Shown here: positions 46,180 through 58,499 of the stretch, piece by piece
Position numbering within the stretch: the stretch's first letter is position 1
How the letters are laid out: each line of letters opens with the position of its first letter
NCBI RefSeq assembly: GCF_902635505.1
Contig: NC_045428.1
Location: 222,472,107-222,536,106 of the forward strand
DNA: 64,000 nucleotides
Reading direction: 5' to 3'
From: Sarcophilus harrisii
Lineage: Eukaryota; Chordata; Mammalia; Dasyuromorphia; Dasyuridae
The notes under the pieces: generated by a model
What the model saw: only the letters and a program-made list of their open reading frames with translations
Databases searched by the model: none
Told to the model about the DNA's origin: nothing
Program-made: the position numbers and the translations under genes

Positions 46180-46390
46180 GTATTATGAGTAGAAAGAGCA
46201 TTCACTGATTTTAAGTCTGAGGACCTGCATTCAAATCCTTCCCTTCATACTTATGGTTGTTTAAACTTGTACCAGTCAATTAATTTCTCTGGATTTCAGC
46301 TTCCTTATTTACAAAATGAGGAATTTGGATGAGATTGTTTGTAGGCTATCTTCTAAATCTAGATGTAGATGACTGAATTGTGTCACTGCC
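46180..46390 (+). repeat. MIR/THER1 SINE
   Basis: GAAAGAGCATTCACTGATTT, 'gaggacctgcattcaaatcc', 'ttatttacaaaatgaggaattt' and the 3' part 'ttctaaatctagatg'. Confidence 0.85.
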
Positions 46391-46456
46391 TTGTCATAAC
46401 CCTTAACGTTTGTCTTTGCTAAACAGCTAAAAATTTAATTGGGGACCTCATAAGTC

Positions 46457-46477
46457 AAAAAAAAAAAAAAAAAAAAA
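46457..46477. repeat. Poly(A)21
   Basis: Uninterrupted run of 21 A with no recognised element attached. Confidence 0.95.
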
Positions 46478-46479
46478 GG

Positions 46480-47433
46480 CAAAATGGGAATTAGCCCCAA
46501 GGTGTCCTTGAGGCTGTCACTTAATTAAATCAATGGGATTTCCTCCATTTGCTGACACTTGTTATGAAGAATCATGAGAAGGAAGATAGTGTTGATTCTT
46601 TTAATGTGTTGTGAAGTAATGACCCCTCAAAATAAGTTCCATTCAACATTGTAACAAGTTCAAATTTTAAGTTTTATGGCTTTTAGCATTTCATGACTTT
46701 TAGCATTTTATAACTACGTAAAACTCAAACGATCACTTGGGCAGGACAAATGATTTTGTAAGCATCTTCTTGATGATTTTTGATTAGCCTAGCTGGCAGA
46801 GTTTAAGATCCAGAAGTTATGAATTCAAATACACACAAACTCACACAGATACATTCTATTATTATGTTTTGAATTCAGGTTTGTGTTTTATTTGATTTCT
46901 TTTTAATGAAGCTAACTAAGAAATCCTAAATGGAGTAAATGAATAAATCACCATTCCCCATTGTAAGGAATTTAAATGAAAATTAATTTACGTTCAATCT
47001 GAACAAATAGGTTCTGATATATTTTCTCAATCAATTCATTAATTTTTATAAATATGGCAAGAAAATTTATAGCAAGTTCTTAATAAACTCACTCATCATT
47101 CAGAGTGATATATTAAAACTAAACAAACATACTCAGAGGAGTCTTAAGCAACTTGCTATTTTCTCTTGATTATACTTGTTAAACATGCTCTCTAATGTAA
47201 TGTGAGAGATTTGTCATACTTGAAATGATCAGCTTCTCTTGTATTTATTATATATTGCTTCTCTTTGTTTCTATTTGATGAGTATTATGGCTTACCTTAA
47301 AGATAAGAAAAAGATTTTATGTATACATGATTTAAGCTTTATTATGAGCTAATTGTCTTCTATATTTGTATATTCTCACCCAGACTAGAAAAAAAAATCC
47401 TGTAAAATATATGGTTCCACTTACTCCTCTCCC

Positions 47434-47435
<2 letters not shown>
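46480..47435. other. Intron, nothing recognised
   Basis: Unique-looking sequence. No coding or repeat signal. Confidence 0.5.

Positions 47436-47469
<34 letters not shown>
47436..47469. repeat. Poly(T)34
   Basis: Uninterrupted run of 34 T, so a 34-A tail on the GABRG3 strand. It may mark a recent minus-strand retroposon whose body (about 47470-47710) I do not recognise. Confidence 0.9.
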
Positions 47470-47470
<1 letters not shown>

Positions 47471-47709
47471 TCTATCTGATTGATCCAATCAGGAAATAAT
47501 TAGGGCAAGAACCAAAAATCATCTTCCTTGGAGGTTTTGTTGTTCTGGTCCAGGTTTTTTATTAGTGTAAAAGAACAATTTGTTCATTAAGTCATCTCTG
47601 TTAGCAATTTGATTGACTATAATCCATACAAATTTCTTCTGATTCACACTGTAGTTATCCCAACAAATACACAACCAAAACAAATTGAAATATGCAACAT
47701 ACATTGATC

Positions 47710-48438
47710 AAAAAAAAAAATCTGCCTTTCTAAACAATATTATCTCACTTGTCCCATTTGTTTTGCCAAACATTGGTAAGAGATAATTTATAACATATAA
47801 TAACCGAATTAGGCTATTCTGTCTTATCTTCTGTGGATATTCTTACTGTATGGCACTGTTCTAAAAAGAATTCTTGTCAGATCCAAATGCTTGACTAATA
47901 ATTCTGTCAAGACCTTTTATTAACAGAAATATTGGTAGATATAATCATAAATAATACAAATCCATACAAAATGGCCAAAGGTTGAATGAGCTGTGATTGC
48001 ATGTGGTAACAGTATAAATTTTTAATTGAAGCAAAGTTATTCATATTTGAAACAAAATTTTTACCTCTTATCTGACAAAAACTTTTACTTTCCTTTCTTA
48101 CTAATATAAAAATATCTAAATGTTTTTCATAGGTCAATATGATACACTCCAATTTAAAAAGCATATTTCTTTTTCTTTCTTAAAAACACTTCTAAGGTAA
48201 ATTTCTAAAAATTGGCTGATGGGGTACCTCTTAAGTTTATCAAAGGACTCTCTATCATGACCAAGGCTTTGAATTATAATACTGAAATGAAAATTACACC
48301 TTTGGGAAGCACCAATTAACATCAGCTGTCTATACTAGAGGAAAATTTTATTACCTCACAACTTACTATGAATTAGAAATACATATTATTGTATATATTC
48401 AAGGTTAAGACAGTCTCAAAAATGAATACAGTACTTAC
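47710..48438. other. Intron 5, start of the intron (transcript sense)
   Basis: Unique-looking sequence beside the exon 5 donor. No repeat was identified. Confidence 0.55.
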
Positions 48439-48521
48439 AGCTGGAGAATATCAGTGGACACGAATGTTCATCCATTGGAAAATTATGAAGCTGCAACTGG
48501 CATTCTGCATTGATGGTGAGC
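48439..48521 (-). CDS. GABRG3: GABRG3 exon 5 (83 bp), Cys-loop
   Basis: The first base completes the arginine codon split by intron 4. Then come [27 protein letters not shown] and the first base of the next codon (Tyr expected). It holds the complete Cys-loop: two cysteines separated by 13 residues ([13 protein letters not shown] between them), the signature disulfide of this receptor superfamily, which couples agonist binding to channel opening. The acceptor is TTCATAG with AG at 48523-48522, and the donor is AGCT|GTAAGTAC with GT at 48438-48437. The length of 83 bp is the usual one for this exon in GABA-A receptor genes. It joins exon 4 across a 2962-bp intron with no phase break. The ORF is too short for ordinary ORF calling and was found by homology to the gamma subunit sequence. 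No disabling change is seen. Confidence 0.95.
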
Positions 48522-49789
48522 CTATGAAAAATCCAAGTATCACTTTTACGGCCACACACATTAGGACACTGTTCACAAGGTTTGTTGGGAACTACTTATG
48601 TCCAGGAATACAACAATATGTAATTTACAATCTTTGTAGGCATTTGATGCAAATTGACAGTATTTCATTTAACACCCGGCCCTTTTTTTTTGTACTATCA
48701 GCAAAGATTAAATAATTTGCTAACTAATTAGGAAACTCAAATGCCTGGTTAAAAAAAGTGTCAATACCATCACCACCACCAACAACAATAACAGCCCCAA
48801 ATTAGTTCAAATTCAATAAAACATTTTTATTACCTTTGTTCAAAATATCCATGTGTCTGAATTTTAAATTGCCCACATATGTTTTCAATATGGTTTATGC
48901 GCATCGTTAAGAATATCATCCCTTCCACTCATTTGCATAAACCCTTTTATATTCATTTTAATTAAAAATAATTATTAAAAAAAATAAAAATAATGGCATA
49001 GGAAAAAGAGAGTTATACTTGGATACAAATAGACAAGTGATGAAGTCCTACCTGTGAAACTTTTTTTGCTATGTGATGAGAGCCAATCAATTTTACTTCT
49101 TAGTCCTTTATACAACTCACTAAAATTTAGAAGTAACACAAAATGACAGAAGAGCTGCACATCTATGTTAAGAATTATCATACCAGGAATTCCCTGAGTT
49201 GATGAAATCACAGATCCACAAATCCTTTCTACCTCTCTCTTGGATCAATTAAAAAAAGTTGAGAGATATTACAGGATGGAGGAATATATTCAGCTTATTT
49301 CACAAGGAAGACTCAAATACAAAAATGAATACAGATATCTATATGATTTTGCATCAATAGATATCTTCTCGAGAAACCTGCTTTCTCCCAGAGAGAATTT
49401 TCATATTACTATTTTAAAGAAGAAAAACACCAACAATTGCCTCTAAGAATATTTTATTAAAATCTCCAAAAAGGAAGATATCATAGCTAATCTTAAATAA
49501 GTCGATGACTGAGAAACCATCAAATTTTAACATGGTTTGCATTTTCTGCAGGGAACAAGTAAAGAATTAAGGAAAGAAAGGTATAAAACTTAGTCCTAAT
49601 ATATGTGCTCTACATTAAAAGGACTATGCTGGAGTCATCAGTTTTCCCTCATAAAAAAAGTAGCATTTAGAATTTTTACTTTTTTGTATCAGGAAACAAA
49701 GCCATGTCTTCATTCTGATACTATTAACAGACATAGAAATGATTTTATGGATTTTTCCCCATTTTCTGACCATTTTGTAAGGAGCATAT

Positions 49790-49985
49790 TTCATGATGTT
49801 AGAACTAGATGGGATTGTAGAGATTATCTATCTAGTCATATTGACAGTTGAACCTGAGGTTGCATACATAAAATAACTTATGAATCATCACATAGGTGGT
49901 AAATGATGCTGGGTTTGGTCATCACTCCCAAATCTTTTTGCTCCAGATGTGATATTCTTTCCTCTACAACATGCTGCCTACCATG
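49790..49985 (-). repeat. MIR SINE in intron 4
   Basis: 'tgttagaactagatgggattgtagagatta' split as two phrases, 'cacataggtggtaaatgatg', and 'ctctacaacatgctgcc' match reverse MIR. Confidence 0.75.
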
Positions 49986-51101
49986 GTCATAAGCCACTAT
50001 GAAATTTTTTTTCAAGATCATCAGGTCTTGGAGAAGTGTCATTTGTAAGGCAGCACCACTAATCTCCCTTTAATCAAGCTTCAGAACCCTGAAAATCTGT
50101 TGGCAGCAACATACAATTAGAAGAGTTTGATCCCTTCAGATTTTTCCTTCTGTGTACTGTCATTTCCTTGTACCTTTTGATTAGGTACCAAACAAAAGTC
50201 TGCAGCCTTAAGTTCTTAAGCGTAATGATAGATCCACACCAGAAAAGACATGAATAAATAGTTGCCAACTTGATATCATAAGCTGTCAGAATTTTCACTG
50301 ATTTGCTTTCACCAGTATGATACCCATATGTAAGCAAAAGCTTAAAGCAAAAAACATTAGTGTCACAAATAGTAAACTCCTTGGAAATCTAACCAAAAAG
50401 TCAAAACTAAGAGTCAAAGTTGATTAACATCTGTTTTAGGGTCCCTAAATGATCATTTAAGAATTGAGAAGGTAACTATCAGTCCATTTACACGACTATT
50501 TCCCATGATAACTTCAGTGATCCTTTGTCATCATGTGGTCAGTTAAAGAAAGATCCACATCTTGATAGCTAGCTATGCATTTTGGGATGTGCTTACTAAT
50601 CAGACATGCCTTCAAGGGCCTTTATTAAGAAGTGAAGGAAGGAGAAGATTTCATTATACTGGAACTACAATACCTCTCCTGAATTAAGTAAAAGTGTTTG
50701 TTTAAAGGAATTATTTATGTGTTATTTTAGAAAGCCTTTGTTACTGTCTTCAAATAAAAAAATCTGAATGGTGCTATATTATTGTTTGCATGTAAATCAG
50801 ACAGTAAAATGATAGCATTTCCATTTGGGAGGGAGTTGTTATTATTGTTGTGTGAGTGTGTTCTTGCAAAAGGGATACAAGAAGTAAAAATTAAGGATAT
50901 ATTCATATAGTCAAGTATGTATATAATATAATTTGTAAAGAAAATGTTTTTGGCATTCAAAGAATTGTCATTCATTTTATTTGGTCAGCCTTTGATTTAT
51001 TGAACTGATTTTCTCTTATTGTATACCAAGGCCTAGGCACAATTAGTAAGCATTCTTCCTATTAGATTCTATATTCATTTTAGTTGTGCAAAATAAATAA
51101 T

Positions 51102-51160
<59 letters not shown>
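51102..51160. repeat. (TC)n(TG)n compound microsatellite in intron 4
   Basis: On the plus strand a TC run is followed directly by a TG run. In the GABRG3 transcript it reads as a CA run followed by a GA run, beginning about 320 nt after the exon 4 donor site. CA-rich intronic RNA near a 5' splice site is a known binding site for hnRNP L, so an effect on splicing is possible but not shown. Confidence 0.95.
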
Positions 51161-51166
<6 letters not shown>

Positions 51167-51483
51167 TCATTATCCTCTACACCATGCCTTCCAGAATATT
51201 GCATCATTCTGATTAAAAACAAAAAACCTTCTTACACAGTTAATATGTGAATAAGGTAATAAGCATGAAGATAATTTTCTTGGATTTCCATCTATCATAT
51301 TGTATACTTAGCATTGGGACTACTGGAATATTTTCATGTAAAGTTGTGTAAAATATGCAAAACTGATGAAATTTCAAAACAGGGGCACTATTGCATTCTA
51401 ATTTAATAATCCTAAATAAAATTGAATGGCAATAAAGGAAATTTTTATTCCCAATGTTACCAACTAAGTAGATGCACTCTTAC

Positions 51484-51704
51484 CTTAAAGTATACAATAT
51501 TTTTCCATCATTCCATATTCTAAGGAGTTGATTGGGAGTGGTAATCCAGTGAGCCTCTGCAGTTTTTGAGTTCCGGAAGATGGTATCTGGAATCCAGATT
51601 AACCCAACCATATTGCTGTTCAGAGTTAGTATTTTCATTGTGCTATTGAATCGAAGGCGACTGTCTGTCCAAGTCTGAGCAAAAAATATGTCAATTTGGT
51701 ATTC
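51484..51704 (-). CDS. GABRG3: GABRG3 exon 4 (221 bp), extracellular domain
   Basis: Encodes 73 full codons plus two bases of an arginine codon, from [10 protein letters not shown] to [10 protein letters not shown]. This is the part of a GABA-A gamma subunit that carries loop D and loop A of the ligand-binding domain. The stretch DIFFAQT corresponds to the gamma-2 region with Phe77, Ala79 and Thr81 of the benzodiazepine site. [11 protein letters not shown] and [16 protein letters not shown] are hallmark family motifs. PNQLL fits gamma-3, where gamma-2 has PNRML with Met130. FNST is an N-glycosylation sequon. The acceptor is a pyrimidine tract ending CAG at 51707-51705, and the donor is AAG|GTAAGA with GT at 51483-51482. 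The exon starts in phase 0, and 221 bp is the usual length of this exon in the gene family. No stop or frameshift is present, so it looks functional. Gamma-1 is the main alternative, but the residue pattern favours gamma-3. Confidence 0.95.
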
Positions 51705-52780
51705 CTGGCAAGAAAACAAAAAGAAAGCAGATAATTTAGTAATAGCTTTTTCTAATATCTCCTGTTTATCTTAAAGCTCACCCTTTCTATGCATTCTCAT
51801 GCATTTTCACATTTCTAATTTTTTCTAATTTTTGGAATCACATTTATTTATTCCTTTTTTAGTTCATTATTTATGATCTGAATGCTTATCTCAGAGAAGT
51901 CAGACTGCCTCTGTATAATAATGCAGTGTGCAACATATAATATTTGATCCACCACCTTATGAACAGTGGTTTCTTTGCATCTCTGTATAATGAAAGGTAT
52001 ATAAATTTTAAAATTCAGAGAGCACTGAAGATAATCTTTGGAAAAGTACATGAGCTAATAGAAGGCAAATGGAGTTAAATAAAACAGTATTTACTCTTCC
52101 AGAACATTAATTGCTTCACTTTCACCCTATAACTTAGATATCCTTTTGTATCTTTAGCCCTAAGCAGAAAGATTATATCAGCATTTTGTTACCATTATAG
52201 ATGCAAATTCATTATTATTCTTCCTAGATGATACCTCTCATTACCCCCTCTTTTTCCCCCATAGCAAGTACTCAGACCTGAAAGGAACTTTATTAATATG
52301 CTAATAAGGTAGCCTTTAGTTGCAATGGTAAGATGGTATGATTTAAGATTCTGGACCTACTCTCTCCCTTTTCTATATGGTTCATGCTAAATAGCTCTAA
52401 ACAATGTGAATGGATTAGTAAACTTTTTATTTTTGTAGGCTCATATGACCAATCTTTTTTAAAAATCTATTTTTTACAAATATAACTTATTATTCCAATA
52501 GTTGGCCAAAGCTGTATGATAGTGGGAAAATAACTTAACCTCCTTAATAGAAGGAATATGCTGAGTCACAGATGGGTTGCAAACTTTATTGGCAGAGAGA
52601 GTTCACAAATCAAGGGTATAACACAATTCAACTTAATTTAAATGGGAATATGTGCTGGGAAATATATTTGGATACAAAAGTCAAAAACGAAACTGTCCTT
52701 TCCCACTAGATGTTAGAATTTTACTATGGGAAAGGAGTATGTACACTGATAAGTAAACTAAGAGAAAAAAAATACTGGGG
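51705..52780. other. Intron 3, nothing recognised
   Basis: Contains the exon 4 branch-point/pyrimidine region next to 51705. Otherwise no repeat or coding signal. Confidence 0.55.
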
Positions 52781-53250
52781 ACACTGAAAATTGGCACCAT
52801 CAGGAAAATTCTTTTGGAGGATGTAGCACTTGACATGACACTTGAATAAAGATTTCCTAAAGGAGAATTGAAATTCCAAAATGATATTTGGATTCAAATA
52901 AAGATTTGAATTTTTGAATGGAGATTTTGAAATTCCAAAAGGCAACAGAGGAGAGGAATAGCATTCTAGGCCTTATGTAAAATCACAAGAAGGAGTCATG
53001 GAACATTCTTTTAAAAAATAGTATAAGAATTTGTTTAGAAATTAGACTAAATGAAAGAGAATTATATAAAATTAATTTAGAAAAGCATTTTGGGAGGGCT
53101 TTAAATGACAATTATATCTTACTGACAAAAGTGACCCCACTGAAACTTCATGAAAAAGATAGTGACAAAGACAGAAGTGCATTGTAAGAATAATGACAGG
53201 CATCTGTGTAGGTCTTGGTATGGTGATAGTGATATATTAAGAACCCACAA
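52780..53250 (+). repeat. Old L2-like repeat, weak
   Basis: 'gacacttgaataaagatttcc', 'ggaatagcattctaggcctt' and 'gtaggtcttggtatggtgatag' recall the repeat at 4790-5540. Strongly diverged. Confidence 0.4.
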
Positions 53251-54165
53251 GAGAGCAGATTAGACTCAATTTTTTTTCCTCTTGAAAAGTTTTTGAAACT
53301 CATGATTTATGTTTTTTAAGGAGTCTAAGGCTTTGTATAGTTTTCTAGTTGTCTAATTGCAAAAACAGCCAAGAGGGGATAGAACCCTCTTCTATGAGGC
53401 TTCATATCTCAATTACCCAAATGGCCAACACTAATGCAGAAAATCAATCTATTAAATTGTAGAGATGCTCATTAACTGGGGAATGAACGACTCAGTTGTG
53501 ATGTATGATTGTATTGGAATATTACTGTGCTATAAGTGATGTTGTCAATGATCTTAGAAAAAACAAGTATAGACTTGCATGAAACACTGAATTAACTGTA
53601 TATTCAACAAATGTTCCTTCATCTGCTGAAAATAAACTTACCTTTATTAAATGTTTGATAGATTATAATTGTCTAAGTTTATGCTGATTCTCAATCTGAG
53701 GGAGTTTTTAGCACAGGAGACTCCATTCATTGAAGATTCTAAATATGGAGAGTATTCATAGAAAGTATGGAGGCAGGCACCAGGTTGGAATAAAGCCTTT
53801 TGTAAGGGGGATTAGTGTTTCCTCAAAAAATAAGACAAAAAAATCCAGACTTTTTTTTCATTTCACAGATGTAAACGTACTGTACCAGAAAATTGGAATA
53901 ACAATATTAAATAATCTTCCAAAACTCACATGGAAATTCAGTGACTATTTTATAAAATGTTTTGACTGATATTAGAATCAATCCTGGAGTTGCAAGTGTA
54001 ACATTTAGAAACCTGCCATACATTTCCCTTTACTCTTTGCTAATTGAAAAAATAAACAGATTGAAAGCAGAAAAACTCATTTTGGACTATTTGTTATGTT
54101 TCAACCACTCTCCTTACTCAAAAATTATTGAAGAAATTTTGAGAGAGCTATGAATGTGATCCTGA
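53251..54165. other. Intron, mostly unrecognised
   Basis: A possible very old L1 scrap at 53430-53600 (ATGCTCATTAACTGGGGAAT). The open frames at 53730-54153 have no recognised homology. Confidence 0.4.
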
Positions 54166-54232
54166 TTAAATAACTTTTCCCTCAGGACTCAGTTCCTCAT
54201 TTGTAAAATTGGTAGTGGGTGGACAGTATCAT

Positions 54233-55797
54233 GAGTTTTAATTTTTATACCAATCAAACTGCCAAAATTATTTTATAGAACTAGAAAAAAATAATAGCAA
54301 AATTCATCTGGAAGAACAAAAGATCAAGAAGAGTAAGGAAAATAATGAAAATAAATACAAAGGATGGTGGCTTAGCAGTATCAAGTTTAAAACTATTATA
54401 AAACAGCAATCATCAGAACCATTTGGTACTGGTTAAGAAATAGAGTGCTGGATCAGATTAGATACATTCAACACCATAATCATGGCCTATAGCAATCTAG
54501 TATTTGATAAACCCCCAGAACTCTCTATTTGACAAAAAATTGCTGGGAAAACTGGAAAATAATATGTCAGAAACTTGGCATAGGCCTACATCTCACACCG
54601 CATACCAAAATAAGATACATATATCAATATGGATACATGATTTGGACATAAAGAATACCAAAAACAAATTAGGAGAACAAGGGATAATTTACCTATCAGC
54701 TCTCTGGAGAAGAAAGAAATATATAACTAAGGAACTAGAGAACATTATGAAAGGCAAAATGGACAGCTTTGATTACATTAAATTAAAAAAAAAGTTTTTT
54801 GCACAAACAAACCAACAGAAACAAGGTTAAAAGGGAAGTACAAAGTTGGGAAAAAATCTTTACAGCCAGTATTTCTGATAAAGGTCTCATTTCTAAAATA
54901 TATAAAGAGCCAGATCAAATTTTAATTATTAATAAATAATAAAGGATATGAACAATTTTCATATCATGAAATTAAAGTTACCTACAGTTATATATAAAAA
55001 TGCTCAAAATCACTATTGATTAGAAAAATTCAAATTAAAACAACTCTGAGATACAAATACACACCTCTCAAATTGGCTAAAATGAAATGAAAAGATAATG
55101 ATAAATGTTGGAGGAGATGTGGGAAAACTGGGACAATAATATATTATTGGTGGAGTTGTAAAATGATCCCATTGTTCTGGAGAGCAAGTTGGAACTATGC
55201 TCAAAGGGCTATAAAACCACATATCCTTTGACCCAGCAGTGCCATTACTGGGTCCTCACATCCCAAGGAAATCATAAGAAGGTAAAAGCACCCACATGTG
55301 AAAAATGTTTGTAGTAGCTCTTTATGGTAAGAAAGAATTGGAAAATGAATAGATTCCCATCAATTGGGAATGGCTGACCAAGTAATGGTATAAGAAGATA
55401 ATGAAATATTATTATTCTATAAAAAGTGATTAGCAATCTGATTTTAGAAAGGTCTGGAAAGATTTACATGAACTGATGCTGAGGAAAAAAAAACAGAACC
55501 AGTAATACATTGTACAATAGCAGTAAGAATTTGAGATGATCAATTATGAAAGACATGATTTTTCTCAATAGTTCAGTGATGAAAAGTAATTCCAATAGAT
55601 TTGGGCAGAAAATGCCATCTAAATCCAGGAAAGGAACTAAGGAGACTTAACGTAAATCAATACATGTTATGTTCACTTCTTTTTTTTTTTTTTTTTTTTT
55701 TTTTTTGGTTGGTTTGTTTGTTTTATCTCTCCCATGATTTTTTTTTCCTTTTGCTCTTATTTTTCTCTCCAAATAGGATTCATTAAGAAATGTGTAT
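54233..55797 (+). mobile_element. Old L1 3' half
   Basis: Starts in ORF2 (TACCAATCAAACTGCCAAAA), continues through GGTGGCTTAGCAGTATCAAG and the C-terminal region, and on through the 3'UTR with a T27 run at 55680-55706. Many stops. The frame at 54504-54830 is a remnant of ORF2. A younger L1 sits in its end. Confidence 0.9.
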
Positions 55798-56425
55798 GAA
55801 GGTTGCCCATCAATTGGAGAATGTCGGAATAAATTGTGGTATATGAATATTATGGAATATTATTTTTCAGTAAGAAATGACCAACAGGATGATTTCAGAA
55901 AGGCCTGAAGAGACTTACATGAACTGATGCCAAATGAAATGAGCAGGACCAGGAGATCATTACATACTTCAACAACAATACTATATGATGATCAATTCTG
56001 ATGGACCTGGCCATCTTCAGCAATGAGATGAACCAAATCAATTTCAATGGAGTAGTAATGAATTGAACCAGCTCCACCCAGCAAAAGAACTCTGGGAGAT
56101 AACTAAGAACCATTACATAGAATTCCAATCCCTATATTTTTGTCCACCTGCATTTTTGATTTCCTTCATAGGCTAATTATACACTATTTCAGAATCCTAT
56201 TCTTTTTGTACAGCAAAATAACTGTTTGGACATGTATACTTATTTTGTATTTAGTTTATACTTCAACATATTTAAAATGTGTTGGTCAACTTGCCATCTG
56301 GGGGAGGGGGTGGGGAAGAGGGGAAAAACTGGAACAAAAGGTTTGACAATCGTCAATGCTGTAAAATTGCCCATGCATATAACTTGTAAATAAAAAGCTA
56401 TACTAATAAAAAAAAGAGTCAAAAA
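55798..56425 (+). mobile_element. Younger L1 3' end nested in the older L1
   Basis: Starts CCCATCAATTGGAGAATG-like ORF2 sequence and runs to the full 3'UTR and tail. The target-site duplication AAGAAATGTGTAT is at 55785-55797 and 56426-56438. Confidence 0.94.
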
Positions 56426-56459
56426 AAGAAATGTGTATTAAAATATTTGAAGTGAAAAA

Positions 56460-57900
56460 AAAGGTTTAACTCTGACATTACATGAAATTCATGTCCTTCC
56501 AAACATAAAGTGATGTTAGCGTAGTATTGTTCGTTTCAATTAGTCCATTTTGTCACATGAGTGTGGATTATTAGAGTGATTCTAAGGGATCTTGTCTTTT
56601 AAAATTTCTTCCTTTTGCCATTATGACACAGGAGGAGGATAACTTTTCCATATATGCAACATTGTTCTCTCTTACAGAGTTTACATGAGAATAGGTGGCA
56701 ATAAACATAATGCCATCAAGAATGACATTATTTAATTGACCAAAAAAGCAAAAGCAAAAGGAACAAAATATTAGCAGTATCTTCCAAATTCTGCTTCCAA
56801 CAGAGACAATAATTAGTCCTGTATAGTAACATTATTTTCCCACTATATCTTTTACTCCTGATCATATCTGAGACCTCCCCTTGGTAACAGTGTAACATGC
56901 TTACTCTGATCATTAAATTGTTTCTAAATGTAACAAATATTTGAGGAAAGAAAATACACATAAAAAAGATATTTTTGGTTTTATTATAAAAGCAGTCTTA
57001 TTTTTTTTTTGTAATGGAGTTATTTATTGTTTTTCCACAGCCAAAAAAAATTCCAAATAGCTTTTTGAACTATATACGACACTTTCAGATTCATAAATAT
57101 CTGTGAAATTAAAGAATCTAATATACAAATAATCTATTTTAAAGACAAAATACTGAATTTTAAAGTGGCAGGGGAAAACTAATTATGGATGGAATACATC
57201 ATTGCAAATTTTGGGGGATTCCTAAATAATTTGTTTTAATAATTTGATATTAATTAATAATGTGAGTGTTTAATGAGTCCTAAATAAACCATGAATTAAT
57301 GTGGAGTATGGAAGATGTTAATATAACAACAAAAAATTCATACTCATGAATATAACCTTCATTGTATGCAGCTTTGATAGAACTACAACAAGGATTCCTA
57401 ACTTAAGTACCCTGCCATTTACTGATGTGGAAAAACAGAGACTGTACACTCTTAAGCAATTGGGAGTATGGTATTATAGAGTTCTTTTTTTATAGTTGAA
57501 GTTATAATAGCATATTAAATTTCATCTTTGCCAAATACCTCAGAAAACATTGCCCATACCAGCACTGTATTACAATGATATAATGATGCATTTCCAAATA
57601 TCCTACTACTCCTACTATATCATGACTTTTCTATTTTTTCAAAATACCAGACTAATTCTGTGGTTAATGATCTTACCTTATGCTTTAGCCAAAAAGTCAA
57701 TAACTCCCCTAAGTATCAGACTGTATAACAATATTAAATTACTACATGTGACTAGCATTTTTCTTATGAAATTAATTACTTCATATAGCATTAATTCTCC
57801 AAATATGATTTTAAAGGACTTTTGACTAGGAATGAATTTTTTCATGATCATGAAGATCATAAGTAGAATCTTGTTTTATGTCTTCATTTAAATTCTATTA
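56460..57900. other. Intron, nothing recognised
   Basis: Unique-looking AT-rich sequence without coding signal. Confidence 0.5.
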
Positions 57901-58049
57901 CTTGGCATGAAATCATTAGGATATCAAAATATCTCAATTTTAGTGTCGTTTATTGGAAAGCTAACACCAACCCTTTATTTCTCTTACACTTTCCCTAAAA
58001 GAAATGGTCTACACTTAGAAAAACAAGGAAGAGCAAGAAACTATATGCT

Positions 58050-58480
58050 AAATCCAATAAAAAGTACTGAGGGTACAAATGGATGTAAAAAAAAAAAAAA
58101 AAACACAGTTCTGGTGTTAAGAAATTTACATTCTAATAGGGGAAGACAGCTCACAAAAGGGAGCAGAGATAATTATCTGAGACTTTGTGTGGAAGGGCTA
58201 TTTACTGGGCCTTGGACTTTGAAGTCTGGAGTAGAGGAAAAATCAAGAGCTAGCTGATATCTGAAGCATGAAGTCTGAGCTGAAAAGTCAAAAGCAGAGA
58301 CATGAGGGGGATAGTTCCCTAAAAAGAAGACTGCAGAAGGAACTTGAGAATGGGAAAAATGAGTTGGTACATTGGAGTAATATTCTATGGTCAGGTCACA
58401 AAGTCAGATATCTGTTCCTGGAGGAAGAAAACCCAGAAACTGTAGGAAATAAAGCTTCAATGGCAGCTGAGAAATAGTAT
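58050..58480 (+). repeat. Possible old L2-like repeat
   Basis: A poly(A) run at 58087-58103, then AAATTTACATTCTAATAGGG and 'gaagacagctcacaaaa', recalling the family at 35150-35500. The frames at 57907-58477 are otherwise unrecognised. Confidence 0.4.
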
Positions 58481-58499
58481 TTTGGACAGAGAAGAGAAA

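Larger units (their letters stand above)
48522..51483 (-). other. GABRG3: GABRG3 intron 4 (2962 bp)
   Basis: Begins GTAAGA at 51483 and ends CATAG at 48522 on the minus strand. It contains a MIR near 49790-49985 and the TC/TG microsatellite at 51102-51160. The remainder is unique-looking. An open frame at 50337-50074 has no recognised homology and no splice context. Confidence 0.9.

Noticed and set aside
1-48438. GABRG3 exons 6-9
   Set aside because: No reverse-complement match to the expected transmembrane or GYPKEE-type sequences was seen by eye. Intron 5 is probably longer than the window.
50074-50337. 87-residue minus-strand frame in intron 4
   Set aside because: It lies between two GABRG3 exons on the same strand but has no homology I recognise and no convincing splice sites. 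Chance frame.
57907-58477. Two adjacent plus-strand frames (116 and 69 residues)
   Set aside because: Lys-rich around a poly(A) run, with no recognised motif. Probably part of an old repeat.
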